13,411 nucleotides of DNA from Eggerthellales bacterium UBA948 (GTDB lineage: Bacteria; Actinomycetota; Coriobacteriia; Coriobacteriales; UBA8131). A program made the translations under genes and the position numbers. The notes under the pieces are model-generated. The model was not told where the DNA came from. It worked only from the letters and a program-made list of their open reading frames with translations, and did no database searches. Shown one piece after another: positions 1-7,381 of the stretch (position 1 is its first letter; each line of letters starts with the position of its first letter). The stretch covers positions 27,930 through 41,340 of the forward strand of contig DBCW01000046.1 in assembly GCA_002293265.1 (NCBI GenBank). Direction: 5' to 3'.

Positions 1-1088
1 AAGCTGGTGTCGTTATCGGGGATGAGGGCGAAAAGTGCCACCTTACGCTCACCGAGCGAGGGTAGATCAAGCTCGTCGGTTTGTGTGAGCGCTGCAAGGC
101 TTTGAAGATTGAATTTTTCAAGCCTTGATGCGAGCGTCACCTGTATGGATTTAAGTGTCTTGGGTGAACCACTTCGGTAGGCGTCATAGTATTTCAGCGC
201 GATGTGGTCTGCCTCGCGACCTCTCAACTCATCGAACAGCTCATCGAGTATCGAGCGAAAATCCTCCTCATCTTCGCGCACCTCACCCGATCGAAGCATC
301 TCCATCACCATAGGGAAGTTCTGCTCGCTTCCCGGTGCCTCATACAGCAGATAGAACACGAGTGCCAATAAGAGCATGGACGCGGCGGTATCCCAAAACG
401 GGTCTTGTGAGACCGAGCCTTTGGGTGTTGTGGCTTTGAACAGATTGGTCACCAAGCGCTGTACATCGTTATCGCTGTCGAGATAGACAAAGGGATTAAA
501 TCCGTGGCTTTTCTCCATATTGATGAGGTCGAGTACGCGCACCTCGAAGCCCTCTGCTTCCAGCAGATGCCCTGATGTGCGCAGTATCTCTCCTTTGGGA
601 TCGAGGATGAGGAGTGAACTTGCTGCCTGTATGACGTTAGGAAGAGCATATCCTCTCGTCTTGCTTGCTCCCGAGCCACCGACGACAAGCGCGTTTAAGT
701 TGCGTTTGTGTCTTTTGCCATCAAGCCCCATGCGGAAGTTTTTGGTCATGATGCGATCAGCCAGAGGGTCGTGACTTCTGTAGCGTCTGGTGATACTTCC
801 TACCTGCCCCCACTTCGCGCTTCCGTGCTCTTCTCGTCTTCGCCAGTTGCGCCTGGTGGCGAAAAAGATTGCAATGGAAAAGCCATAGAGCCCTAAAGCG
901 ACGAGGGCAACCCGAAGGCTGCCCCCGCTCAATGTTATCGAAGACGGGTTTGCCATGGCCGCACTGAGACGCTGCAAGAAACCGCTACTTCCACCCGTGA
1001 TGACCGGGGTCATGAGAAGTGCAAGCCAGATTACTGCGGGTACCCCGAGCAGTGCCAGTATGCTTTCTGCAACCTTAGCGCTCCTCAC
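1..1088 (-). CDS. virD4: VirD4/TraG-type type IV coupling protein, C-terminal part cut by window edge
   Basis: ATPase that docks the relaxase-bound DNA to the conjugative type IV secretion channel at the inner face of the membrane. I translated it by hand from a GTG at 1088; an AGGGG Shine-Dalgarno-like stretch lies 5 bases before it and an in-frame stop lies upstream at 1128-1130. About 362 residues are visible and the reading frame is still open at base 1. Two membrane segments (about residues 10-30 and 57-77) are followed by the family hallmark GSAKWG (about 89-94), a P-loop GGSGASKTRGYALPN (about 137-151) and a strand LLILDPKGE matching the usual DPKGE motif. The P-loop has Ser where the glycine before Lys is normal. 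The start overlaps the preceding 65-residue gene by 14 bases, so it is the distal gene of the transfer operon. Family assignment is firm; the exact start could instead be an internal ATG at 1013 or 956, though these would remove the first membrane segment. Confidence 0.93.
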   Translation of the reverse strand, partial: MRSAKVAESILALLGVPAVIWLALLMTPVITGGSSGFLQRLSAAMANPSSITLSGGSLRVALVALGLYGFSIAIFFATRRNWRRREEHGSAKWGQVGSITRRYRSHDPLADRIMTKNFRMGLDGKRHKRNLNALVVGGSGASKTRGYALPNVIQAASSLLILDPKGEILRTSGHLLEAEGFEVRVLDLINMEKSHGFNPFVYLDSDNDVQRLVTNLFKATTPKGSVSQDPFWDTAASMLLLALVFYLLYEAPGSEQNFPMVMEMLRSGEVREDEEDFRSILDELFDELRGREADHIALKYYDAYRSGSPKTLKSIQVTLASRLEKFNLQSLAALTQTDELDLPSLGERKVALFALIPDNDTS

Positions 1089-1272
1089 GACTGCCCCTGC
1101 TTTTTCTCGCCCGTGCGTTTGCCACTTTCACGATAAGCTCGTTTACGGTATCGGTGCTTTTTCCTTCGCGCAAACATTGGTTGCGCTCATCGCTAAGCGC
1201 ATCGAGCACACAACCGCATTCGATAGCATCCAAGGTCACACTCACCGATGTCTCATCTGCCATTTCTGTCAC
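1075..1272 (-). CDS. Small acidic/basic hypothetical protein (65 aa) of the transfer operon
   Basis: I do not recognise this family. The product is 65 residues with no membrane segment. The first two thirds is acidic and predicted helical (DAIECGCVLDALSDERNQC) and the tail is strongly basic (NARARKSRGSREER). It holds three cysteines, two of them in an ECGC cluster. It starts with GTG at 1272 after an AGGTAG ribosome-binding stretch; an ATG three codons in (1263) is an alternative start. It overlaps the end of the ArdC-like gene by 20 bases and the virD4 start by 14 bases, so it is almost certainly translated by coupling. Being sandwiched between two real transfer genes is the main reason to accept it. 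An accessory role in transfer is inferred from position only. Confidence 0.65.
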   Translation of the reverse strand: MTEMADETSVSVTLDAIECGCVLDALSDERNQCLREGKSTDTVNELIVKVANARARKSRGSREER

Positions 1273-2185
1273 CGCGCTCTACCTGCCTTTGCGCATTCTT
1301 TTTCGGACGCGACTTTTCAAGCTCGGCATCCATACGATCGGTGATAGCTTTGGAGACGTTACGGATACGGGCGAGCTCGGCTTTGGTCTCGGTCAGGGGT
1401 TTATCCTCTGCTGCCTTTTCCACAAGGGGCATGACGGCGGCATCTCTCACACCGTAGCGTCTGGCGAGTACGTAGGCGGTAAGATGTGCGGCCTCATTGT
1501 TGTTGTCGCGCAGTAAGTTATCCCCTGAAAGTGCTATCTCGGCGTGCGCACTCTCGATAACAAGTTCACGGAAAAGCTCCGTCTCACCGAGCCCCTCGGA
1601 TACGTATATCTCACCTTTGACTGCATCGTAGTAGGCACCTTGCCTTGCCTCCGCAATACTTTCCACCGCTTTGATGGGAACGGGTGAGGTGTTGATAAGT
1701 GAGCGCAAAAGCTCTACGGGTGCGGGGTATCTGGGCTCTATGTGCCTGGCTTTGGTTTGGCTCTCGTCATAGAAGTGGACGACATTGAAATGCGTGCCGA
1801 TACTTCCGTCATCTCTGGTGTATTCATCTCCCGCTTTGAAAAGATGGATGGGGTTGTCGAAGTCTTTCACGTATTCATGGCGGCCTTTCCACGTACCGTA
1901 GTCGGCTATACGGGTGGCATCCGGGCGCTGTGCGAATATGAGCAGTGTGTTGGTCGGGGTACCTTTGGGAAAACGTGCCATCACATCGAGATAACCTTGG
2001 AGGGCTTCCGGATCGTTTTGTATGCGCGTTGCCGTTTCATTTACCAGCTCGTATACCGCATCTCGCTCGGCTTTCTTATTTTTGGCCCACTCCTGTTTGT
2101 CGAACTCCCCCTTGTCGTTCGCTTCTTGTATAGGAGCCTCTTTTTGCTCTTGTTCCTTTATCGCCTGATAGATCTCTTCACTCAT
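1253..2185 (-). CDS. ArdC/LtrC-like ssDNA-binding antirestriction protein with degenerate metallopeptidase-like domain (310 aa)
   Basis: Resembles the ArdC N-terminal/LtrC-like proteins carried by conjugative elements. These bind single-stranded DNA and are thought to protect the incoming strand. The N-terminal region has a helical, charged start (residues 1-50) and then the typical block PTNTLLIFAQRPDATRIADYGTW (about 76-99, interrupted only by my reading of its edges). In this family that block lies in the ssDNA-binding fold. The C-terminal region (about 180-245) matches the zinc-peptidase-like half, but the expected HExxH reads IESAH (residues 210-214), so the first zinc ligand is missing. 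The tail is basic and disordered. It starts 3 bases after the pcfB stop, with AGGT just upstream of the ATG, and overlaps the next gene by 20 bases. Family call is good; peptidase activity is doubtful. Confidence 0.75.
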   Translation of the reverse strand: MSEEIYQAIKEQEQKEAPIQEANDKGEFDKQEWAKNKKAERDAVYELVNETATRIQNDPEALQGYLDVMARFPKGTPTNTLLIFAQRPDATRIADYGTWKGRHEYVKDFDNPIHLFKAGDEYTRDDGSIGTHFNVVHFYDESQTKARHIEPRYPAPVELLRSLINTSPVPIKAVESIAEARQGAYYDAVKGEIYVSEGLGETELFRELVIESAHAEIALSGDNLLRDNNNEAAHLTAYVLARRYGVRDAAVMPLVEKAAEDKPLTETKAELARIRNVSKAITDRMDAELEKSRPKKNAQRQVERGDRNGR

Positions 2186-2188
2186 GGT

Positions 2189-3064
2189 TTACCTGCCTTT
2201 TTCGGTTTTCCCTTTAGGGGTCTTACGTTTCTTCTGTTGCATGATGTGGTGTTTTGTCTGCTCGTTTTGCTTGCGTGCCGTGTTACTTGAACGCTCGGAG
2301 CGCTCCATGCGTTTTTCTGCGATCTGAGCTTTCACGCTTTTTCGCTCACGTTCGTCTTTGTCTGCACGTGTTTTGGTGGACGCTCTGCCTTCTTTGGCAC
2401 CTGTCTTCTCAGCAGTAGTTTTGCCGTCTTGCCCGCTGCTCTTTGATAAATCCTCTGACCGATGCGGGTCTTTCGTCAGAGGGGCGGTAGGGTTTTTAAT
2501 CGGAGTGCCCTCACCTGTCTTGCCGCCCATGATCTGTGTGAGCAGTTCATCGGCGTTGTTTTGCAGCTCGCCGCGCTCTGCTTGTGGAGTGTTTTCCGGC
2601 ACACTCGCCGCACCACCATCTCTTGCCTGCATTTTGTCTGCCTTTTCAGCAAGTTCACGCTTTGCTTCGATGACGACATCGGTAGCGTCGTATTTGCCGT
2701 ATTCAAGACGTTCGATGATGCGGTTTATCTTGGCGGCGTCTTCTGCTCGCACCATGATGTCCACGCGGGATGTGGGATCGTCTTTTCTGGCCTTCACAAC
2801 CGCATAGATGACCCCGTAGCGTTTGGCTTCACGGGCAAACGTGGCAAGCTCAGCTTGCGTGATGTTGAAAACCTTCAGTTCCTTGCCGCTTTTGAGTAAA
2901 GACGCGAGCCGTGCCTTGCCTCTGGTCTTTTGTGCAGTTGAGGCCGCCGACCAAAGCGCCGAGGTGAGTTCTTTGGCTCCCGCTCCCGTAAGGCGAAGTG
3001 TGTATTCGGTTCCCATGAATACAAAGCGCATCATCTGATCTGCCGCTTGTTCTGCTGCGTCCAT
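2189..3064 (-). CDS. pcfB: PcfB-like protein (DUF3801), 291 aa
   Basis: Small soluble accessory protein of Gram-positive conjugation. In pCF10-type systems PcfB helps present the relaxosome to the VirD4 coupling protein. The conserved DUF3801-like region covers about residues 1-130: a helical start (AAEQAADQMMRFVFMG), a segment with TGAGAKELTSALWSAAS, then FNITQAELATFAREAKRYGVIYAVV and a charged DDPTSRVDIMVRAEDAAKINRIIERL helix, quoted in pieces. The rest (about 150-291) is low-complexity, rich in Lys, Arg, Glu and Thr, and probably disordered. The start overlaps the relaxase end by 34 bases. A GGAGG lies 9 bases before the ATG, and a nearer AGGAG lies only 2 bases away. The order relaxase, PcfB, ArdC-like, VirD4 fits the assigned role. 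Confidence 0.85.
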   Translation of the reverse strand: MDAAEQAADQMMRFVFMGTEYTLRLTGAGAKELTSALWSAASTAQKTRGKARLASLLKSGKELKVFNITQAELATFAREAKRYGVIYAVVKARKDDPTSRVDIMVRAEDAAKINRIIERLEYGKYDATDVVIEAKRELAEKADKMQARDGGAASVPENTPQAERGELQNNADELLTQIMGGKTGEGTPIKNPTAPLTKDPHRSEDLSKSSGQDGKTTAEKTGAKEGRASTKTRADKDERERKSVKAQIAEKRMERSERSSNTARKQNEQTKHHIMQQKKRKTPKGKTEKGR

Positions 3065-4449
3065 TTCTCCTGTCCTCCTCTCTGTATTGCCTGCGATAGT
3101 TTCTTGTCCTCGTCACGCTCTATGCGCTCGATGCGCTCAACAAGTGAGTGCGAGCGCTCCTCTATACGTTTCAGTTGCACCACCTCCTTACGTAATGTCT
3201 TGAGCCGTTGGTTCAGTTGAAGGTATTCGGGGTTGTCTTTTGTGGAATATCGGTTTCCGTATCCTGCTTCTGCTCGTATGGCATTTTTGAGCTCGGTGCG
3301 CTTTTTTTGCAATCGGTCTATCTCGGTTTCGTGGGAGTGCTTGAGTGAGCTGAGTCCTTTTGCATCATCAATGCCCTCACGCTCAAGGAGCTTTGTATCC
3401 TGAACGTACTCATCGAGTTTTCTCAGATCGTCTCGGAGCAGATAGTGGGTGCGGGCGTTGGTGGCGGGGTTTCCGTGGCGTTCGTAGTAGCCCATGAGGT
3501 AGAGGTAGTGACGGTGCAGTGCTACGATTGAGCCGCGAGCGAAGGGCGGAAGTTTTTTAGGTGACTTGAACGCAGGTGGGCGTTTGGTCGCAACGGGCAG
3601 AATCTGCGCTTTGCCCCTGCCTGCACGGATACGCTCACGGATGCCGTCTATGGTGTAGGCGTCCCCGAAGTTTCTTTCAAGCCTGAAAAATCGCTCCTTG
3701 CCCGCAGGGCGCACGGATATGTCTTTGCCTATCTTGTATTCGTAGCCGAGCGCCTCAAGGTTTGAAAAGAAGTCCCGTTCGCTTTTGGCTTTGGTGATGC
3801 ACTCATCAACTCCTGAGCGGATGACGCTTCGCCAGGTCTCCTTACCTTCGCGCTCGGCATTCCACTCTGCGTAATGCTTGGCCTTGCCGCGCTTCGGGTC
3901 TTTTATGACGGAGAGTCCGTATTCGGAGCAAAGCCTGTCGGAGGTACTTTGGAGTTTGTAATAATCCTTCTCCGTCCTGTGATAGCGGATGCCGTCTGCG
4001 AACGAGACCGAGTTCAAGACGATGTGATTATGCAGGTGACCTCTATCAAGGTGTGTGCGGACGATGACCTGAAAGCGCTCTCCGAATACCTCACGTGCGA
4101 GCTTTACGCCGATCTCGTGTGCTGTCTCGGGTGTGGTCTCGCCCGGCTTGAAACTCTGGTAGCCATGCCAGGCGATGATCCCACCGTCTTTTTCGTACCC
4201 ACGCTTGACAGATAACATCTCATCTCTTGCGGTTTCAGGGCGGCAGTTTATACCGGTCACAAACATCTTCTGCTCGGTTTTAGTGGGATCGGTGGCATAG
4301 GCCATAACGTCCGCCAAACCCTGAACCTCTTTGTCCGCAGTGCCTTCGATTTGATAAAACTTCGGGTTTTCCGTCTTTTCAGGGTTTTCCGCATAAATTA
4401 GGACGCGACCGAGATAACCCTTCACATCCCAGATCGAAGTGGTCGCCAT
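3031..4449 (-). CDS. Relaxase/mobilisation nuclease, MOBP-like (472 aa)
   Basis: Nicks the transferred strand at the origin of transfer and stays bound to its 5' end through a tyrosine. The N-terminal catalytic domain (about 1-240) carries the motif LIYAENPEKT (Tyr19 is the likely nucleophile), the segment IIAWHGYQSFKPGE (about 91-104) and the metal-binding histidine motif HLDRGHLHNHIV (His133, 138, 140 and 142). These match the Relaxase/MobA family. The C-terminal third (about 360-460) is charged and heptad-like, probably a coiled coil. An AGGAGG stretch lies 9 bases before the ATG, and the start directly follows the mobC stop (TAGATG), so both are co-translated. The hairpin region just upstream of mobC is the natural substrate. 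Length and motif order are normal for a full protein. Confidence 0.93.
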   Translation of the reverse strand: MATTSIWDVKGYLGRVLIYAENPEKTENPKFYQIEGTADKEVQGLADVMAYATDPTKTEQKMFVTGINCRPETARDEMLSVKRGYEKDGGIIAWHGYQSFKPGETTPETAHEIGVKLAREVFGERFQVIVRTHLDRGHLHNHIVLNSVSFADGIRYHRTEKDYYKLQSTSDRLCSEYGLSVIKDPKRGKAKHYAEWNAEREGKETWRSVIRSGVDECITKAKSERDFFSNLEALGYEYKIGKDISVRPAGKERFFRLERNFGDAYTIDGIRERIRAGRGKAQILPVATKRPPAFKSPKKLPPFARGSIVALHRHYLYLMGYYERHGNPATNARTHYLLRDDLRKLDEYVQDTKLLEREGIDDAKGLSSLKHSHETEIDRLQKKRTELKNAIRAEAGYGNRYSTKDNPEYLQLNQRLKTLRKEVVQLKRIEERSHSLVERIERIERDEDKKLSQAIQRGGQEKWTQQNKRQIR

Positions 4450-4779
4450 CTATTCAAGCCTCCTGTGCTCATAGACGGCAGCCATGATCTTGGTGGTGAT
4501 GCGTGCAAGTTCGGCGGCATTCTTTTCATAACGGACAACGTCGATGAGACCTGTCATGTGAGCGCGCTGGGCTATCTGGTTCAGATTGTTGCCGATTGAG
4601 TGGAGCTCTCTCATCATTTTGTGGAAGTCGGGCGGTGGTTTATCCATCGGGACATGGCCGTTTATAAGGACGCGGATATAAGCTGCCCTTGAAAGCCCAC
4701 TTTTCTCTACGGCAGCATCAAGTTTTTTGGCATCACTTTCAGAAAGCCTCAGGTGATAGCGAACGTAGCGCTCAGCCAT
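4450..4779 (-). CDS. mobC: MobC-family relaxosome accessory protein (109 aa)
   Basis: DNA-binding partner of the relaxase that helps open the origin of transfer. The N-terminal part (about 5-45) reads as a ribbon-helix-helix: VRYHLRLSESDAKKLDAAVE followed by a second helix LSRAAYIRVLING. The C-terminal part carries the MobC signature LHSIGNNLNQIAQRAH (about 59-74). An AAGGAG site sits 9 bases before the ATG. It is the first gene of the leftward transfer operon, abutting the relaxase, with the hairpin-rich candidate oriT directly upstream. MobC-type proteins often also repress their own promoter, and here that promoter would have to lie in the hairpin region; no clear one is visible. Confidence 0.9.
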   Translation of the reverse strand: MAERYVRYHLRLSESDAKKLDAAVEKSGLSRAAYIRVLINGHVPMDKPPPDFHKMMRELHSIGNNLNQIAQRAHMTGLIDVVRYEKNAAELARITTKIMAAVYEHRRLE

Positions 4780-4822
4780 ATCTTCACGCTCCTTCCTGTA
4801 TTCGGTTGTTAGGTCGGGGTTT

Positions 4823-4949
4823 CAGGGGCGACACGCCCCTGACAAGTGGCTACACGGACGCGAAGTGTCCGTGTAGTTTTGCCAAAGTGGCACACTTTGG
4901 CGTTGCTTGCTGTACTTGAACGTGGCAGTCCGCTCCCTTAGTCGCGGAC
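4823..4949. other. Candidate origin of transfer (oriT): cluster of four hairpins
   Basis: The 195-base gene-free stretch 4780-4974 holds four inverted repeats in a row. They are CAGGGGCG/CGCCCCTG with a 3-base loop (4823-4841), CTACACGGAC/GTCCGTGTAG with a 7-base loop (4850-4876), GCCAAAGTG/CACTTTGGC with a 3-base loop (4881-4901), and GTCCGC/GCGGAC with a 10-base loop (4928-4949). The first three are perfect. Near-repeats CAAGTGGCTACAC (4843 on) and CAAAGTGGCACAC (4883 on) lie within them. Position directly upstream of mobC and the relaxase is the classic place for oriT. The nic site itself cannot be assigned from sequence alone. Confidence 0.6.
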
Positions 4950-4974
4950 GAGTGCACTTGGCCGAGAAGGGGGT

Positions 4975-5970
4975 TCAGCGTTCGCGGCCTCGGCTTTGAT
5001 TCCTGTCTGTTCTTGTTAGTTGGGGCCTCGTTTTGGAACGCCTGCGCATTGCCATCAGGTAGTCATTCATGTCCTTCAGGCCATCAGGCGGCGGCGCATT
5101 CACTACCTCGATGCCTCGTGCTTTGATGGAAGCAGCTATTGTGCTAGCGGCAAGTCTTCCTGCATCGTCGTTATCAAGGTGGAGATGGATGCGGCTTGTT
5201 CCGGGGTTGTCGGCAAGGTATTGTTCAAGCGCTCTTGGGAGCTCACGTACTCCTTGCTGTGGCGTATCCTTTTGCCGATGGATGCCGCCGAGTGAGAGGA
5301 GGTTTGAGTGGATCCAATCCATGTCGGCAGCCGACATGAGTGTTGCACAGGACAGCACATCAATGGCACCTTCAAATACGTGAACTGAATCAAGCTCGTT
5401 ATCGCCGAGCTTAAACGCATAGTGCTTGTCCGAACCTGCTATCTCTCCTTTGAAGTCACCCGTAATCGAGCGGACGCAGGCATAGCGAGCTTTGCCCTTA
5501 TCGTCCTTGCCGATGAATACGACATTGGTGTGCCCTTTGTGGACAGAAGCGTAGAGAAGTCCCTGCTTGATACAGTGGTCGATGATGTGTGGCTCAATTC
5601 CTCTACTTGTGAGGTATGCGATTGCAGCATCATCGCTTGGCGCTCGGGGAGGTAGTGCCATTTCTTTTTTCGGAGTGTCTTTTTTGATGATATTGACAGG
5701 TGGGGATATCTCGCTGCCACCGAGGTGACGTGCGGCATCGAGAAACGATATACCCCTTACTTTGATGAGGTAGTCGAGAGCAGAAACTCCTCCGATGTTT
5801 TGGCTCCACCAATACCACTTACCGTTGGAGATTTTGAGTGAATCGTGCGTCTTGGTGCGGTAGGTGTTCACGCCCGTTCTGACCAGCTCATCGGGTTCTC
5901 GCTCTTGCAGATAGGAAAGCAGATCGATTTGTCTTACGCGCTCGACCTCGGCGGGGTCTATAAAGGGCAT
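4975..5970 (-). CDS. DUF3991/TOPRIM-domain protein (331 aa)
   Basis: Primase-like protein common on conjugative elements, probably acting on the transferred strand or in element replication. The N-terminal region (about 10-85) is the DUF3991 type: IDLLSYLQE, then HDSLKISNGKWYWWSQ and GGVSALDYL, which resembles a primase zinc-finger fold without its cysteines. The TOPRIM part has the acidic residues in VHVFEGAIDVLS (Glu200) and LHLDNDDAGR (Asp266, Asp268). A Lys/Arg-rich tail follows. I chose the ATG at 5970 because AGGAGG lies 4 bases upstream; the frame is open for 20 more codons but that stretch has no comparable site. It stands alone, facing away from the toxin-antitoxin pair. Confidence 0.85.
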   Translation of the reverse strand: MPFIDPAEVERVRQIDLLSYLQEREPDELVRTGVNTYRTKTHDSLKISNGKWYWWSQNIGGVSALDYLIKVRGISFLDAARHLGGSEISPPVNIIKKDTPKKEMALPPRAPSDDAAIAYLTSRGIEPHIIDHCIKQGLLYASVHKGHTNVVFIGKDDKGKARYACVRSITGDFKGEIAGSDKHYAFKLGDNELDSVHVFEGAIDVLSCATLMSAADMDWIHSNLLSLGGIHRQKDTPQQGVRELPRALEQYLADNPGTSRIHLHLDNDDAGRLAASTIAASIKARGIEVVNAPPPDGLKDMNDYLMAMRRRSKTRPQLTRTDRNQSRGRER

Positions 5971-5974
5971 AGAA

Positions 5975-5980
5975 CCTCCT
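5975..5980 (-). promoter_or_regulatory. Shine-Dalgarno AGGAGG deciding the TOPRIM start
   Basis: On the minus strand AGGAGG is followed by TTCT and ATG. The spacing is a little short, but it is the only strong site near the gene start and rules against the longer reading frame from 6030. Confidence 0.8.
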
Positions 5981-6087
5981 ATGTTGGATATGAGTGGATT
6001 TGGCTTTAGAGAAATAGGTATTTTGCGCAACAGGAAACGGCCATACTTGCACCTAACGAACTATTTTAGGCTGCCGCTCCCCACCGA

Positions 6088-6115
6088 TTGTTTGTGTTCG
6101 TATATACGATATGGT
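6088..6115 (+). promoter_or_regulatory. Putative promoter of the toxin-antitoxin pair
   Basis: TTGTTT (6088-6093) and TATGGT (6110-6115) are 16 bases apart and could serve as -35 and -10 boxes. Both are weak matches. The operator-like palindrome fills the spacer, as expected for an antitoxin-repressed promoter. Transcription would begin about 25 bases before the antitoxin ATG. Confidence 0.45.
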
Positions 6116-6131
6116 ATTGTTGTATATAACG
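6098..6131. promoter_or_regulatory. Operator-like palindrome and half-copy upstream of relB
   Basis: TCGTATATACGA (6098-6109) is a perfect 12-base palindrome. A second, related copy TTGTATATAACG (6120-6131) starts exactly 22 bases later, two helix turns, so both would be bound on the same face of the DNA. RelB/DinJ antitoxins are ribbon-helix-helix proteins that repress their own operon through such palindromes. The binding role is inferred. Confidence 0.6.
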
Positions 6132-6144
6132 AAAGGAGCCCATT

Positions 6145-6423
6145 ATGGCTACAAAGCTTGTTACATTCAAAATGGATGAAGAGGTAAAAACCGAATTCGA
6201 TCAATTCTGCATCGAGGTGGGCATCAGCGCGTCTAATGCTTTCAACATGTTTGCCAAGACAGTTGTCCGTGAACGTCGCATACCGTTTGAAATCGCCGCC
6301 GATCCCTTCTACTCCGAAAAGAACATCAAAGCGCTCGAGCGTTCGATCGAAGATGCAAATGAAAAGAAGTTCGCGGCACACGCTACCGTCGATGACTTCG
6401 ATGCACTGGTAGCAAGTCTTTGA
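6145..6423 (+). CDS. relB: RelB/DinJ-family antitoxin (92 aa)
   Basis: Antitoxin that binds and blocks the downstream RNase toxin and represses the operon. The N-terminal half reads as a ribbon-helix-helix: strand KLVTFKMDEEVK, helix TEFDQFCIEVGI, then SASNAFNMFAKTVVRERRIPFEI, the typical DinJ/RelB end of the DNA-binding domain. The rest (about 55-92) is an acidic helix that would wrap the toxin. AAAGGAG lies 6 bases before the ATG. The stop is separated from the toxin ATG by a single base, so translation is coupled. It is read against the surrounding genes, which suggests a self-contained inserted cassette. Confidence 0.9.
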   Translation: MATKLVTFKMDEEVKTEFDQFCIEVGISASNAFNMFAKTVVRERRIPFEIAADPFYSEKNIKALERSIEDANEKKFAAHATVDDFDALVASL

Positions 6424-6424
6424 T

Positions 6425-6703
6425 ATGGAGTACACCTTTGCATACACCACCGGTGCGCTGAAAGATCTAAAAGCGTGGAAGAAGCAGCATGACACTTCCG
6501 CGCTAGAGACCATTAAAAACATACAGAAGGAAATCATCAAAGATCCCACGGCGATAACCGGTCTATATAACCCGGAAGCTCTGCGCGGGAACTTGACCGG
6601 TTGGTATTCGAGACGTATCACCCAAAAGGACAGATTCGTCTATCGACTGAGCCCCGATGATGAAGGCGTGATCGAAGTATCCCAGTGTAAAGGGCATTAT
6701 TGA
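6425..6703 (+). CDS. yoeB: Txe/YoeB-family mRNA interferase toxin (92 aa)
   Basis: Ribosome-dependent RNase that cleaves mRNA when its antitoxin is lost. The sequence aligns with YoeB over its C-terminal half: PEALRGNLTGWYSRRITQKD, RFVYRL and a final CKGHY. Residues matching E. coli YoeB Glu46, Arg59, Arg65, His83 and Tyr84 are Glu51, Arg64, Arg70, His91 and Tyr92, so the active site looks intact. Pairing a YoeB-type toxin with a RelB/DinJ-type antitoxin is a known mixed arrangement. The gene ends 9 bases before the convergent ardA stop. Confidence 0.9.
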   Translation: MEYTFAYTTGALKDLKAWKKQHDTSALETIKNIQKEIIKDPTAITGLYNPEALRGNLTGWYSRRITQKDRFVYRLSPDDEGVIEVSQCKGHY

Positions 6704-6712
6704 TGCACTTGC

Positions 6713-7381
6713 TCACCTAGCCCCTCTATCGCGATTGGGCTTAGCCTTCGTCGTCACCTTCTCCTGCGGTTTCGGCATGGCAAACACCTTATATTCATCG
6801 GGAACATTCCTACCGTCGTAGTCTTCGTAGAAACTTTCGCCGTTACACCTGACGTAGCCTTTGTAGGTAAACGTGCCGCCCTCCTCCAAACGGATATCAC
6901 GCCCGAATCGTTCGTAGTCGATATAGTTTGCGAGCTGCCCCATATCCTTCATGTCATAGCAGCCGCTCTCCTCGATCCAGTAGTTGCCGATATCCCAATC
7001 GTTTTCGATGCCTGAAAGGTAATCGTAACAATCCAGATTTTCGGTGAGGTTGATGAGGTTTTGGATGCTCCCCGAATACTCACCCGATCCGAGTGCGGCC
7101 TCGTATATCTCCCACTCATGTTTGGACAGCTCATCCAGTTTGGTCGCAAGATAGTTGAGCTCATCGATGTTTTCGTATTCACCGAGATTAGCGGTGATGT
7201 CTCCCACCTCGCAGTCGTAGTCGGTGATGAAGAACTCCTCATAACGCCTACCGTCGATACCGATCTCTTTAAGTGTTTTCTGCACCTCCTCTTTGGTGGT
7301 CGGAAAATCATGCCATTTACCCAGTAGCTCGCCCTCGTTGTACTTACCGAGGTTGGTGATATATGCGCTGAATATCGTCAT
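6713..7381 (-). CDS. ardA: ArdA-family antirestriction protein (222 aa)
   Basis: Acidic DNA mimic that occupies type I restriction-modification enzymes and lets incoming DNA escape cutting. The N-terminal block AYITNLGKYNEGELLGKWHDFP and the following EEFFITDYD are strong ArdA signatures. Asp and Glu are dense through residues 25-190, with long stretches lacking basic residues, as expected of the bent DNA-like surface. The last 20 residues are basic and lie outside the usual core. GAGGAG lies 6 bases before the ATG. The start overlaps the end of the winged-helix gene by 38 bases, so the two are co-expressed. It may serve early in the recipient cell, which is a known role for ArdA. Confidence 0.93.
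   Translation of the reverse strand: MTIFSAYITNLGKYNEGELLGKWHDFPTTKEEVQKTLKEIGIDGRRYEEFFITDYDCEVGDITANLGEYENIDELNYLATKLDELSKHEWEIYEAALGSGEYSGSIQNLINLTENLDCYDYLSGIENDWDIGNYWIEESGCYDMKDMGQLANYIDYERFGRDIRLEEGGTFTYKGYVRCNGESFYEDYDGRNVPDEYKVFAMPKPQEKVTTKAKPNRDRGAR

Noticed and set aside
1742..2290. Hydrophobic rightward open frame, possible membrane protein
   Set aside because: The hydrophobicity is what the complement of a charged coding strand gives; it lies opposite the ArdC-like gene.
4823..4880. Hairpins followed by TTTT as a rightward terminator
   Set aside because: No rightward gene precedes them, the T-run is only four bases, and several hairpins in a row beside mobC fit oriT better.
5971..6030. 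Upstream extension of the TOPRIM reading frame to 6030
   Set aside because: The AGGAGG site points to the ATG at 5970, and the extra 20 residues match nothing in the family start.
6061..6621. 186-residue leftward open frame over the toxin-antitoxin pair
   Set aside because: It overlaps two intact recognisable genes and has no conserved motif or ribosome site.
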